Below are positions 1 through 8,471 of a stretch of 64,000 nt of DNA, piece after piece. The translations under genes and the position numbers were made by a program. Positions within the stretch are counted from its first letter, which is position 1. Each line of letters begins with the position of its first letter. This DNA is from Pseudacidovorax sp. NFM-22 (GTDB taxonomy: Bacteria > Pseudomonadota > Gammaproteobacteria > Burkholderiales > Burkholderiaceae_C), in assembly GCF_021401245.1 (NCBI RefSeq), contig NZ_JACBFY010000001.1, positions 558,001 through 622,000 on the forward strand, written 5' to 3'. The notes beneath the pieces are model-generated. The model was not told the origin of the DNA. It did not search any database and saw only the letters and a program-made list of their open reading frames with translations.

Positions 1-3000
1 CACTTCCACCTGCGACAGGCGCGCCTCGAAGCGCTCGCTGCGGTTGGTGGTGAAGCGCGGCCAGTCCTGCGCGCCGGGGATGATGTCGGCCAGCTCGGCG
101 AACATCTGGCAGCCGTTGCACACGCCCAGGCCGAAGGTGTCGGCGCGGCCGAAGAAATCGCCGAACTGCTGCGCGAGCCGCGGGTTGAAGGTGATGCTGC
201 GGGCCCAGCCGATGCCGGCACCCAGCGTGTCGCCGTAGCTGAAGCCGCCGCAGGCCACGATGCCCTGGAAGCGGGCCAGGTCGGCGCGGCCACTCTGCAG
301 GTCGGTCATGTGCACGTCGACCGATTCGAAGCCGGCCTCGTGGAAGGCATAGGCCATCTCCACATGCGAGTTGACGCCCTGCTCGCGCAGGATGGCGACG
401 CGCGGCCGAGCACTGCCCACGAAGGCGGGCGCAGTGCCAAAGCCTTCCGGCAGGTGCAGATGCAGGCCGGTGTCGGCCGGGTCGCCGGCGGTGGCGTGCT
501 CGGCATCGGCGCAGTCGGGGTTGTCGCGCTCGCGGCAGATCTTCCAGCTCACGCTGTCCCACACCTGGTGCAGGTCGGCCAGCGTCGCGCTGAAGACGGC
601 CTTGGTGTCGCGCCAGACTTCGACCTTGCCCTTGCCGGCGTCGATGGGCGAGCTCTCGGGCCGGGTCTTGCCGACGAAGTGGCTGAACACGGACAGGCCG
701 TGCGCACGCAGCGTCTGCATGACCTCGTTGCGCTCGGCGGTACGCACCTGCAGCAGCAGGCCCAGTTCCTCGTTGAACAGGGCCTTGAGCGTGAGCTCCT
801 CGCGGCGGGCGCTGACCTGCTGCGCCCAGTTCTTGGCGTCGCCCGTCTCCATGCGGCTGTCGCTGATGCCGTCGCCTTCGGTGATGAGCAGGTCGACGTT
901 GAGCGACACGCCCACATGGCCGGCAAAGCCCATCTCGCAGGCCGCGGCGAACAGGCCGCCGTCGCTGCGGTCGTGCAGGGCGAGCAGCTTGCCTTCGGCG
1001 CGCAGCTGGTTGACGGCGTCCACCGTCTTGACCAGCAGTTGCGGGTCGTCCAGGTCGGGCACGCGGTCGCCGGTCTGGCCCAGCACCTGGGCCAGGATGC
1101 TGCCGCCCATGCGGTGCTGGCCACGGCCCAGGTCGATCAGCACCAGCGTGGTGTCGGCTTCCTGCGCGTCGAGCTGCGGCGTGAGCGTGCCGCGCACGTC
1201 GTCGATGCTGGCGAAGGCGCTGACGATCAGGCTCACCGGCGAGCTGACCTTCTTCTTGTCGGTGCCCTCGGCCCATTGCGTGCGCATGGACAGCGAATCC
1301 TTGCCGACCGGTATGGAGACACCCAGCGCCGGGCACAGCTCCAGGCCCACGGCCTTGACCGTCTCGTACAGCGCGGCGTCCTCGCCCGGCTCGCCGCAGG
1401 CGGCCATCCAGTTGGCAGACAGCTTGACGCGCGCCAGCTCGATGGGCGCGGCCAGCAGGTTGGTGATGGCCTCGGCCACGGCCATGCGGCCCGAGGCGGC
1501 GGCGTCCATGGCGGCGAGCGGCGTGCGCTCGCCCATGCTCATCGCCTCGCCGGCAAAGCCGCGGAAGTCGGCCAGCGTGACGGCGCAGTCGGCCACCGGC
1601 ACCTGCCAGGGGCCCACCATCTGGTCGCGGTGCGTGAGGCCGCCCACCGTGCGGTCGCCGATGGTCACCAGGAAGCGCTTGGAGGCCACGGTGGGATGCG
1701 CCAGCACCTGAATGGCCGCCTGCTGCAGGTCCACGCCCGTGAGTTCCAGCGGCTTGAAGTTGCGGTGGATGCGGGCCACGTCGCGGTGCATCTTGGGCGG
1801 CTTGCCCAGCAGCACGTCCATGGGCATGCCCACGGGCTGGTTGGCGGCGTCGGCCTGCGCGTCGGCCACCACCAACTCGCGCTGCTCGGTCGCCACGCCC
1901 ACCACGGCGAAGGGGCAGCGCTCGCGCTCGCAGAAGGCGCGGAACTGGTCCAGCGACTGGGGCGCGATGGCCAGCACGTAGCGCTCCTGGCTCTCGTTGC
2001 ACCAGATTTCCTTGGGCGCCAGGCCGGACTCTTCCAGCGGCACGGCGCGCAGGTCGAAGCGGGCGCCGCGGCCGGCGTCGTTGGTCAGCTCGGGGAAGGC
2101 GTTGGAGAGTCCGCCCGCGCCCACGTCGTGGACGGCGAGGATGGGGTTCTTCGTGCCCTGCTGCCAGCAGTGGTTGATGACCTCCTGCGCCCGACGCTCG
2201 ATCTCGGGGTTGCCGCGCTGCACCGAGTCGAAGTCCAGTTCGGCCGCGTTGGCGCCGGTGGCCATGGAGCTGGCGGCACCGCCGCCCATGCCGATGCGCA
2301 TGCCGGGGCCGCCCAGCTGGATCAGCAGCGTGCCGGCGGGGAACTGGATCTTGCTGGTCTGCGTGGCGTCGATCTGGCCCAGGCCGCCCGCGATCATGAT
2401 GGGCTTGTGGTAGCCGCGCTGGACGGTGTCCACGTCGCTTGCCACCGTCTGCTCGTACTCGCGGAAGTAGCCCAGCAGGTTGGGCCGGCCGAATTCGTTG
2501 TTGAACGCCGCGCCGCCCAGCGGGCCCTCGGTCATGATCTGCAGCGGGCTGGCGATGTGGGCGGGCTTGCCGTAGCTGCCCTCTTCCGGCCAGAGCTTGG
2601 ACACCGTGAAGCCCGTCAGGCCCGCCTTGGGCTTGGAGCCGCGGCCGGTGGCGCCCTCGTCGCGGATCTCGCCGCCGGCGCCGGTGGAGGCGCCCGGGAA
2701 GGGCGAGATGGCCGTCGGGTGGTTGTGCGTCTCCACCTTCATCAGCACGTGGTGCAGCGCCGCTTCCTTGGCATAGGTGGGCGCCTCGGCGCCCAGCTCG
2801 CTGCGGGCCACGAAGCGCTCGATGGCATGGCCTTCCATCACCGACGCGTTGTCCGAATAGGCGATGACCGTGTGCTGCGGATTCGTCTTGTGGGTGTGGC
2901 GGATCATGCCGAACAGGCTCATCGGCTGGCGCTCGCCGTCGATGGTGAAGTCGGCATTGAAGATCTTGTGGCGGCAGTGCTCGCTGTTGGCCTGCGCGAA

Positions 3001-3678
3001 CATCATCAGCTCGACGTCGGTCGGGTTGCGGCCCAGCTTGCCGAAGGCATCGACCAGGTAGTCGATCTCGTCCTCGGCCAGGGCCAGGCCGAAGGTGGTG
3101 TTGGCCTCGACCAGCGCGGCGCGGCCGCCGCCCAGCACGTCCACATGGGCCATGGGCTGCGGCGGCAGCTCGGCGAACAGGGCCGCGGCGCCGTCGACGC
3201 CGGGCAGCACCGACTCGGTCATGCGGTCGTGCAACAGGCCGGCCACCTGGGCCAGGGCCGTGGCGTCCAGCACCGGCGCGCGGCCCAGCAGGGGCGCCTT
3301 CAGGCCGACGTGGTACTGCGTGACGCGCTCCACGCGGCGCAGGGCCAGGCCGCAGTTGCGGGCGATGTCGGTGGCCTTGGAGGCCCAGGGCGACACGGTG
3401 CCCAGCCGGGGGCTGACGACCAGCGTGGCGCCCTGCGGCGCAGCGCCAGCGTCGAAGGGCTCGCCGTAGGTCAGCAGCGCGGCAAAACGTTCGCGCGCGG
3501 CGGCATCCATCTCGGCATCCGACAGAACCAGGTGCACAAAGCGCGCCGTGATGGCGTTAATGCGCGCGTCCACCGCCTGCAGGCGTGGCAGCAGCTGGCG
3601 TGCACGGAAGTCGCTGAGCGCCGCCCCTCCTTCGAAGATGGTCACGACGGGAGGAACGGTGGATGCGGGCTGCGTCAC
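1..3678 (-). CDS. purL: Phosphoribosylformylglycinamidine (FGAM) synthase, C-terminus cut by window edge
   Basis: Converts FGAR plus glutamine and ATP to FGAM in de novo purine synthesis (cytosol). The reverse strand reads open from a GTG at 3678 through base 1, giving 1226 codons; the one-chain proteobacterial enzyme is about 1300 residues, so roughly the last 100 are missing. The N-terminus reads [10 protein letters not shown] and then [16 protein letters not shown], typical of the family. The ATPase core motif [16 protein letters not shown] lies near residues 516-531, and the glutaminase nucleophile is Cys1187 in GVCNGCQM. The GTG is chosen because no ATG or GTG lies upstream in frame before the divergent map gene; a second in-frame GTG 11 codons later is an alternative. 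It is transcribed away from map. Certain as to family. Confidence 0.96.
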   Translation of the reverse strand, partial: MTQPASTVPPVVTIFEGGAALSDFRARQLLPRLQAVDARINAITARFVHLVLSDAEMDAAARERFAALLTYGEPFDAGAAPQGATLVVSPRLGTVSPWASKATDIARNCGLALRRVERVTQYHVGLKAPLLGRAPVLDATALAQVAGLLHDRMTESVLPGVDGAAALFAELPPQPMAHVDVLGGGRAALVEANTTFGLALAEDEIDYLVDAFGKLGRNPTDVELMMFAQANSEHCRHKIFNADFTIDGERQPMSLFGMIRHTHKTNPQHTVIAYSDNASVMEGHAIERFVARSELGAEAPTYAKEAALHHVLMKVETHNHPTAISPFPGASTGAGGEIRDEGATGRGSKPKAGLTGFTVSKLWPEEGSYGKPAHIASPLQIMTEGPLGGAAFNNEFGRPNLLGYFREYEQTVASDVDTVQRGYHKPIMIAGGLGQIDATQTSKIQFPAGTLLIQLGGPGMRIGMGGGAASSMATGANAAELDFDSVQRGNPEIERRAQEVINHCWQQGTKNPILAVHDVGAGGLSNAFPELTNDAGRGARFDLRAVPLEESGLAPKEIWCNESQERYVLAIAPQSLDQFRAFCERERCPFAVVGVATEQRELVVADAQADAANQPVGMPMDVLLGKPPKMHRDVARIHRNFKPLELTGVDLQQAAIQVLAHPTVASKRFLVTIGDRTVGGLTHRDQMVGPWQVPVADCAVTLADFRGFAGEAMSMGERTPLAAMDAAASGRMAVAEAITNLLAAPIELARVKLSANWMAACGEPGEDAALYETVKAVGLELCPALGVSIPVGKDSLSMRTQWAEGTDKKKVSSPVSLIVSAFASIDDVRGTLTPQLDAQEADTTLVLIDLGRGQHRMGGSILAQVLGQTGDRVPDLDDPQLLVKTVDAVNQLRAEGKLLALHDRSDGGLFAAACEMGFAGHVGVSLNVDLLITEGDGISDSRMETGDAKNWAQQVSARREELTLKALFNEELGLLLQVRTAERNEVMQTLRAHGLSVFSHFVGKTRPESSPIDAGKGKVEVWRDTKAVFSATLADLHQVWDSVSWKICRERDNPDCADAEHATAGDPADTGLHLHLPEGFGTAPAFVGSARPRVAILREQGVNSHVEMAYAFHEAGFESVDVHMTDLQSGRADLARFQGIVACGGFSYGDTLGAGIGWARSITFNPRLAQQFGDFFGRADTFGLGVCNGCQMFAELADIIPGAQDWPRFTTNRSERFEARLSQVEV

Positions 3679-3793
3679 GGTGGGCGGGGCCTGGGGCCGG
3701 AAGGACAGAAGGGGGAGGCGGTGCAACCGGCCGCTGACTGGGGCCGTTCGCGAAAACCCGGCATTTTAGGGGGTCGGATGGGATAATCCCCGG
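3679..3793. promoter_or_regulatory. Divergent purL/map intergenic region
   Basis: 115 bp between the divergent starts of purL and map. On the plus strand GATAAT at 3782-3787 ends six bases before the map ATG, so a -10 there would start transcription at or next to the A of the ATG. On the minus strand TAAAAT (plus-strand ATTTTA at 3764-3769) is a possible purL -10. Neither has a convincing TTGACA-like -35. No PurR operator was recognised. Confidence 0.4.
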
Positions 3794-4639
3794 ATGAGCA
3801 TTACCTACCACGACGCCGAAGGCATTGCCGCGATGCGCGTCGCCTGCCGCCTTGCGTCCGAGGTGCTGGACTACCTGACGCCCTTCATCAAGCCCGGCAT
3901 CACCACCAACGAGATCGACCGGCTGGCCGCCGAGTACATGGTCACGCAGGGCACGACCTCCGCCACGGTGGGCTACAAGGGCGCGGGCGACGTGCCCTTC
4001 CCCAAGTCGCTGTGCACCTCGGTCAACCATGTGGTGTGCCACGGCATCCCGGACGACAAGCCCTTGAAGAAGGGCGACATCATGAACATCGACGTCACCG
4101 TCATCAAGGACGGCTGGTACGGCGACAACAGTCGGATGTTCGTGATCGGCGACGCTTCCATCGCCGCCAAGCGGCTATGCCAGGTCACCTTCGAGGCCAT
4201 GTGGCACGGCATCCTGCAGGTCAAGCCCGGCAACCACCTGGGCGACGTGGGCCATGCCATCCAGCGCTTCGCCGAGGGCAATGGCTATTCGGTGGTTCGC
4301 GAGTTCTGCGGCCACGGCGTCGGCCGCACCTTCCATGCCGAGCCCCAGGTGCTGCACTACGGCCGCCCGGGCACGATGGAAGAACTCAAGCCCGGCATGA
4401 TCTTCACCATCGAGCCGATGATCAACGCCGGCAAGCGCGACATCAAGGAAGACCACCGCGGTGGCCGCTACGACGGCTGGACCATCGTGACGCGTGACCG
4501 CTCGCTCTCCGCCCAGTGGGAGCACACGGTGCTCGTCACCGAGACCGGCTACGAGGTGCTGACCCTGTCCGCCGGCAGCCCGCCGCTGCCCGCCTTCGTG
4601 CCCGCCGCCAGCGGCCAGCCGGCGCCCGTCGCCGCCTGA
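3794..4639 (+). CDS. map: Type I methionine aminopeptidase
   Basis: Removes the initiator methionine from nascent proteins (cytosol, two divalent metals). The 281-residue product has the pita-bread fold signature and all five metal ligands in order: Asp100 (NIDVT), Asp111 (YGDNS), His174 (CGHGVGRTFH), Glu207 (FTIEP) and Glu243 (QWEHT). His83 and His181 match the conserved substrate-side histidines. The family core is about 265 residues; a proline/alanine-rich tail of about 18 residues adds the difference. The ATG has no Shine-Dalgarno: it lies six bases after a GATAAT box, suggesting a leaderless mRNA. glnD follows after 14 bases and is probably cotranscribed. Confidence 0.97.
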   Translation: MSITYHDAEGIAAMRVACRLASEVLDYLTPFIKPGITTNEIDRLAAEYMVTQGTTSATVGYKGAGDVPFPKSLCTSVNHVVCHGIPDDKPLKKGDIMNIDVTVIKDGWYGDNSRMFVIGDASIAAKRLCQVTFEAMWHGILQVKPGNHLGDVGHAIQRFAEGNGYSVVREFCGHGVGRTFHAEPQVLHYGRPGTMEELKPGMIFTIEPMINAGKRDIKEDHRGGRYDGWTIVTRDRSLSAQWEHTVLVTETGYEVLTLSAGSPPLPAFVPAASGQPAPVAA

Positions 4640-4653
4640 CGCACCCGGCTGGC

Positions 4654-7254
4654 ATGGGGTTTTCCGTCGCCGTCGATCTGCCGGCCAGCCTGCGCGAGCA
4701 GCTGCGCGCCGGCAAGAGTGCCGTGTTCGAGCGCCTGCTCGCGCCGCAGGGTGTGCGCAACATCCACGCCGTGCTCAAGGAGCTGGCGGCCGAGGCCGAC
4801 GCCGCCTTGCGCGCCTTGTGGCAGGACGCCGGCTTTGGCGACCAGCTGGCCCTGGTGGCCGTCGGCGGCTACGGCCGCGGCGAGCTCTTTCCCTACTCCG
4901 ATGTCGACGTGCTCCTGCTGCTGCCCGAGGGCGGTGAGGTCGAGCCGGCGCGGCTGGAGGCCTTCATCGGCCGCTGCTGGGACGCGGGGCTGGAGATCGG
5001 CTCCAGCGTGCGCACGCTGGGCGAGTGCCTGAGCGAGTCGGCCAAGGACGTCACCGTGCAGACCGCCTTGCTCGAATCCCGCCACGTCTGCGGCAGCAAG
5101 CGCCTGTTCACCGCCTTCCGCAAGGCCTTCGACGAGGCCATGGACCCGCATGCCTTCTTCCTGGCCAAGTCGCAGGAGATGCGCCACCGCCACCTGAAGC
5201 ACGACGGCACGCCCTACTCGCTGGAGCCCAACTGCAAGGAATCGCCCGGCGGCCTGCGCGACCTGCACGCCGTGCGCTGGGTGGCGCAGGCGGCCGGCTT
5301 CGGCAAGCGCTGGGAAGACTACGCCCGCGACGGCTTGGCCACGCCCTTCGAGGTCAAGCAGATCAAGCGCAACGAGGCGCTGCTGTCGCTGATCCGTGCC
5401 CGCCTGCATGCCGTGGCCAAGCGGCGCGAGGACCGGCTGGTGTTCGACCTGCAGACGGCCGTGGCCCAGACCTTCGGCTACGAGAACGAGTCGGGCCGCC
5501 GAGCCAGCGAGGCGCTCATGCGCCGCTACTACTGGGCGGCGAAGGCGGTGACGCAGCTCACCGAGATCCTGATGCTGAACATCGCCGAGCGGCTCAACCC
5601 GCAATCGGCCACGCTCATGCGCATCAACGACCGCTTCTTCGAGAAGGGCGGCACCATCGAGGTGGCCAGCGACGACCTGTACGAGAAGGATCCGCACGCC
5701 ATCCTCGAGACCTTCCTGCTCTACCAGAAGACCATCGGCGTCAACGGGCTGTCGGCGCGCACGCTGCGTGCGCTCTACAACGCCCGCGGCCGCATGGACA
5801 GCCGCTTCAGCAACGACCGGGTCAACCATGCGACCTTCATGCGGATGCTGCTGGAGCCGCGCGGCATCACGCACGCCATCCGGCTGATGAACCAGACCTC
5901 GGTGCTGGGGCGCTACCTGCGCGTGTTCCGCGGCACGGTGGGGCAGATGCAGCACGACCTGTTCCACGTCTACACGGTGGACCAGCACATCCTGATGGTG
6001 CTGCGCAACGTGCGGCGCTTCTTCATCGCCGAGCATGCGCACGAGTACCCCTTCTGCTCGCAGCTGGCGGCCGGCTGGGACAAGCCATGGATCCTGTACG
6101 TGGCGGCGCTCTTCCACGACATCGCGAAGGGCCGCGGCGGCGACCATTCCGAGCTGGGCGCACGCGACGTGCGCCGCTTCTGCCAGAAGCACGGCATCGG
6201 GCGCGAGGACACGCGGCTGATCGAGTTCTTGGTCGCCAACCACCTGGTGATGAGCAACGTGGCGCAGAAGCAGGACCTGTCGGACCCGGAGGTCATCGGC
6301 GCCTTCGCCCAGCGCGTGGGCAGCGAGCGCTACCTGACGGCGCTGTACCTGCTGACGGTGGCCGACATCCGCGGCACCTCGCCGCGCGTGTGGAACGCCT
6401 GGAAGGGCAAGCTGCTGGAAGACACCTACCGCCGCACCTCGCGCGCCCTGGGCGGCCACCTGCCCGACCCGGACGCCGAGGTGGAGGCCCGCAAGCGCGA
6501 GGCGCTGACGCTGCTGCAGCTGCATGCTCAGCCCTTCGAAGCGCACAAGGCGCTGTGGGACACGTTGGACGTGAGCTACTTCATGCGCCACGACGCGGGC
6601 GAGATCGCCTGGCACGCCAAGAAGCTGTCGCGCTTCGTGGCGCCCAAGGGCATCCCGGCCGACCCCCATGCCAAGTCCATCGTGCGGGCGCGCCTGTCGC
6701 CGGTGGGCGAAGGGCTGCAGGTGGTGGTCTACACGCCCGACCAGCCGGACCTGTTCGCGCGCATCTGCGGCTATTTCGACCAGGCGTCCTTCAGCATCCT
6801 GGACGCCCGGGTGCACACGGCCACCAACGGCTACGCGCTGGACACCTTCCAGGTCGTGACGACCTTCCTGCCCGAGCACTACCGCGAGCTGATCAGCATG
6901 GTGGAGACCAACCTGGCGCAGACGCTGGACGCCTGGGGCGAACTCCCCGCGCCCAGCCGGGGCCGGGTGTCGCGGCGGGTGCGCAGCTTCCCGATCCAGC
7001 CGCGGGTGTATCTCACGCCCGACGAGAAGGCGCAGCGCTGGCTGCTGACGATCTCGGCCAGCGACCGGGCCGGCCTGCTCTACAGCGTGGCCCGCGTTTT
7101 GGCGCGCCATCACCTGCACCTGCAACTGGCCAAGGTGACGACGCTGGGCGAGCGGGTGGAGGACAGCTTCCTGATCAGTGGCCCGGAGCTGCACGGTCAG
7201 AAGGCACAGCTGGCCATTGAGACCGAGCTGATCGAGGCGCTCGAAGCGGCTTGA
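4654..7254 (+). CDS. glnD: Bifunctional PII uridylyltransferase / uridylyl-removing enzyme
   Basis: Senses glutamine and uridylylates or deuridylylates PII proteins, controlling glutamine synthetase and the Ntr response. The 866-residue protein (E. coli 890) has the nucleotidyltransferase motif GGYGRGELFPYSDVD at residues 71-85, with catalytic Asp83 and Asp85. The uridylyl-removing HD domain has His488-Asp489 in LFHDIAKGRGGDHSELG, and two C-terminal ACT domains lie at roughly 685-760 and 795-866. The start at 4654 (MGFSVAVDLP) is chosen because the open frame further upstream overlaps map and reads as shadow. The TGA stop sits inside the first unit of an 8-bp tandem repeat. Probably cotranscribed with map. 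Confidence 0.96.
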   Translation: MGFSVAVDLPASLREQLRAGKSAVFERLLAPQGVRNIHAVLKELAAEADAALRALWQDAGFGDQLALVAVGGYGRGELFPYSDVDVLLLLPEGGEVEPARLEAFIGRCWDAGLEIGSSVRTLGECLSESAKDVTVQTALLESRHVCGSKRLFTAFRKAFDEAMDPHAFFLAKSQEMRHRHLKHDGTPYSLEPNCKESPGGLRDLHAVRWVAQAAGFGKRWEDYARDGLATPFEVKQIKRNEALLSLIRARLHAVAKRREDRLVFDLQTAVAQTFGYENESGRRASEALMRRYYWAAKAVTQLTEILMLNIAERLNPQSATLMRINDRFFEKGGTIEVASDDLYEKDPHAILETFLLYQKTIGVNGLSARTLRALYNARGRMDSRFSNDRVNHATFMRMLLEPRGITHAIRLMNQTSVLGRYLRVFRGTVGQMQHDLFHVYTVDQHILMVLRNVRRFFIAEHAHEYPFCSQLAAGWDKPWILYVAALFHDIAKGRGGDHSELGARDVRRFCQKHGIGREDTRLIEFLVANHLVMSNVAQKQDLSDPEVIGAFAQRVGSERYLTALYLLTVADIRGTSPRVWNAWKGKLLEDTYRRTSRALGGHLPDPDAEVEARKREALTLLQLHAQPFEAHKALWDTLDVSYFMRHDAGEIAWHAKKLSRFVAPKGIPADPHAKSIVRARLSPVGEGLQVVVYTPDQPDLFARICGYFDQASFSILDARVHTATNGYALDTFQVVTTFLPEHYRELISMVETNLAQTLDAWGELPAPSRGRVSRRVRSFPIQPRVYLTPDEKAQRWLLTISASDRAGLLYSVARVLARHHLHLQLAKVTTLGERVEDSFLISGPELHGQKAQLAIETELIEALEAA

Positions 7255-7307
7255 GGGCTTGAGGGCTTGAGGGCTTGAGGGCTTGAGGGCTTGAGGGCTT
7301 GAGGGCT
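7253..7307 (+). repeat. 8-bp tandem repeat (GAGGGCTT) at the glnD stop codon
   Basis: Six perfect head-to-tail copies of GAGGGCTT occupy 7253-7300, followed by a seven-base partial copy. The last two bases of the glnD TGA are the first two bases of the array. The unit is not self-complementary, so no hairpin forms. Copy-number change would not alter GlnD because the stop lies at the left boundary. Confidence 0.95.
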
Positions 7308-7413
7308 GGAGCGGGTGCGAGCCGGTGCTTCGCCGGATGGCCTCGATGCCCACGATGCCCGGTACGTGAATCAGGGGTGGGGAATGTTCCGGTCGCGCAA
7401 GTGGCCGGGGCGG

Positions 7414-7574
7414 TAACCCGGCAGAGGATGCCGGCATGCGCGCTCCCGGTGCACGCTCGCGCTCACCGGCTTAGGGCACAAGCTCTGTGCTCGCCTTCCA
7501 CCGACGCGCCTTCCGCACTGCACGGCGCCGCGAATGGCACCTCCGCACGCACACCGGCATCCTCCGCCTCGACG
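7414..7574 (+). repeat. Left arm of a 161-nt imperfect inverted repeat
   Basis: This segment matches the reverse complement of 7840-8000 over its whole length with no gaps and about 20 mismatches by eye (around 88% identity). It includes an identical run of about 46 bases (left-arm positions about 7516-7561) and another of about 34 around 7430-7463. The arms enclose 265 bp. No terminal duplication or transposase is visible, so it is not an intact insertion sequence. Confidence 0.9.
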
Positions 7575-7675
7575 CTGCGCGCGAATCCATCCAGTTCGAT
7601 GCTGCGCACGAATCCTCCCCTTTGCGGCAAAGGGGTCAAGGGACCTCTTGGGCAACACGAGCCAATCAACCCAGA

Positions 7676-7699
7676 CCGTTCGGGCTGAGCCTGTCGAAG
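7676..7699 (+). repeat. REP-like element, forward copy
   Basis: Contains GTTCGGGCTGAGCCTGTCGA. It resembles the short GTTCGCCCTGAGC(C/T)TGTCGAAG element that, from general knowledge, recurs in intergenic regions of many beta- and alphaproteobacteria. It is paired with an inverted copy 75 bp downstream. Confidence 0.6.
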
Positions 7700-7773
7700 C
7701 CCCCACGCGAGAGCGTTGCATTGCGGTGCAGCGGCAGGTCGGGGCGGGCCCTTGCGTTGCGCGCCGTCATGCC

Positions 7774-7797
7774 CTTGGACAAGCTCAGGGCGAACGG
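7774..7797 (-). repeat. REP-like element, inverted copy
   Basis: On the reverse strand it contains GTTCGCCCTGAGCTTGTC, matching the forward copy at 7676-7699 with a few substitutions. The two form a BIME-like inverted pair in the centre of the large inverted repeat. Confidence 0.6.
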
Positions 7798-7839
7798 AAT
7801 GAGAGACCCGGGGCGGCAGACCCGGCGGTTCACGCCGGA

Positions 7840-8000
7840 CGTCGAGGCGGGGGATGCCGGTGTGCGTGCGGAGGTGCCATTCGCGGCGCCGTGCAGTGCC
7901 CCAAGCACGTCGGTGGACAGCGAGCACGTATCTGGTGAGGCAAGCCGGTCAGCGCGAGCGTGCACCGGGAGCGCGCATGCCGGCGTCCCCCGCCGGGTTA
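7840..8000 (-). repeat. Right arm of the 161-nt imperfect inverted repeat
   Basis: Reverse-complement partner of 7414-7574, same length. The outer ends read TAACCCGG inward on both sides. Divergence is concentrated in the middle third of the arm (opposite left-arm 7474-7514), while the flanking thirds are almost identical. Confidence 0.9.
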
Positions 8001-8072
8001 GCGGCACAGTGTGAGCACCCCCTGTGTCCTTCACAAGCGCGGCTTGAACAGCAACCCCAGCCCCACCCGAGC

Positions 8073-8162
8073 GCAACCGCAACCGCAACCGCAACCGCAA
8101 CCGCAACTGCAACTGCAACTGCAACTGCAACTGCAACTGCAACTGCAACTGCAACTGCAACC
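8073..8162 (+). repeat. Hexanucleotide tandem repeat (GCAACC/GCAACT), 15 units
   Basis: Fifteen uninterrupted 6-bp units: five GCAACC, nine GCAACT and a final GCAACC. The array ends 20 bp before a candidate -35 for the kdp operon. Hexamers do not shift a reading frame, so any effect of copy-number change would be on spacing or DNA structure, not on translation. Confidence 0.97.
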
Positions 8163-8182
8163 GTACCGATCTTTACGCCGTT

Positions 8183-8211
8183 TTGATACCGCCCCCGCCA
8201 GTCTCTACACC
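8183..8211 (+). promoter_or_regulatory. Candidate kdp promoter
   Basis: TTGATA (8183-8188), 17-bp spacer, TACACC (8206-8211), which would place the start near 8218, about 54 bases before the first small open frame. The match is only moderate. KdpE binding sites were not recognised. It is the best sigma-70-like pair in the 110 bp before the operon. Confidence 0.35.
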
Positions 8212-8271
8212 GTCTTGACGCCCCCATTCCGACACTGCCAGGCATCGTCTTTCCGATCACTGGAGTGAGAA

Positions 8272-8376
8272 ATGGACCTCGTCTGGCTCGCCGCCATCGC
8301 CGCCCTGTGGGCCGGCATGGTGGCGCTGGTGTATGCGCTGGCCGCCATGGAGCGGCCGAACGGGGGCCGGCCATGA
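8272..8376 (+). CDS. 34-residue single-pass membrane peptide, first gene of the kdp operon
   Basis: Not a family I can name. A GGAGTGAG Shine-Dalgarno lies five bases before the ATG. The 34-residue product begins [20 protein letters not shown], giving one hydrophobic segment (about residues 3-25) followed by a short polar tail with Arg28 and Arg33. Its TGA overlaps the kdpF ATG (ATGA at 8373-8376), so the two are translationally coupled. Size, topology and position suggest a second KdpF-like small subunit or regulator of the Kdp pump, but that is inference. It could also be only a leader peptide whose translation feeds kdpF. Confidence 0.65.
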   Translation: MDLVWLAAIAALWAGMVALVYALAAMERPNGGRP

Positions 8377-8471
8377 TGTCGCTCGCCGCCCTCTATGGCC
8401 TGGCCGGGACGCTCGCGGCCCTGCTGCTGGCGTACCTGGTGTACGCCCTGATCCGCGCGGAGGACTTCTGA
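8373..8471 (+). CDS. kdpF: K+-transporting ATPase small subunit KdpF
   Basis: A 32-residue single-span peptide starting [17 protein letters not shown] and ending ALIRAEDF, close to the usual KdpF length of about 29 residues. KdpF sits beside KdpA and stabilises the KdpFABC complex in the inner membrane. It starts inside the stop of the upstream peptide gene, and its own TGA overlaps the kdpA ATG (TGATG at 8469-8473). Confidence 0.85.
   Translation: MMSLAALYGLAGTLAALLLAYLVYALIRAEDF

Larger units (their letters stand above)
7308..8271. other. Gene-free repeat-rich spacer between glnD and kdp
   Basis: About 960 bp with no credible gene. Open frames exist on both strands, but they follow the repeats, have no recognisable domain and change with frame. 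The spacer holds a long inverted repeat (7414-7574 against 7840-8000), an internal pair of REP-like elements (7676-7699 and 7774-7797), a GCAACY hexamer array (8073-8162) and a candidate kdp promoter (8183-8211). Confidence 0.75.

Noticed and set aside
310-3786. 1158-codon plus-strand open frame opposite purL
   Set aside because: It is the antisense shadow of purL in high-GC DNA. The minus strand reads as a canonical FGAM synthase throughout, while the plus frame is His/Ala/Gly-rich with no domain.
4549-7437. 962-codon minus-strand open frame opposite map-glnD
   Set aside because: Antisense of glnD, with low-complexity composition. It also runs through the 8-bp repeat array without any conserved block.
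8073-8162. CRISPR-like or coding use of the GCAACY array
   Set aside because: A pure 6-bp tandem array without spacers is not CRISPR, and no frame through it belongs to a plausible gene.
7487-8374. Several overlapping open frames of 100-175 codons in the glnD-kdp spacer
   Set aside because: They exist on both strands in several frames, encode the repeat units themselves (for example poly-QL or poly-AT tracts from the hexamers) and have no recognisable domain.
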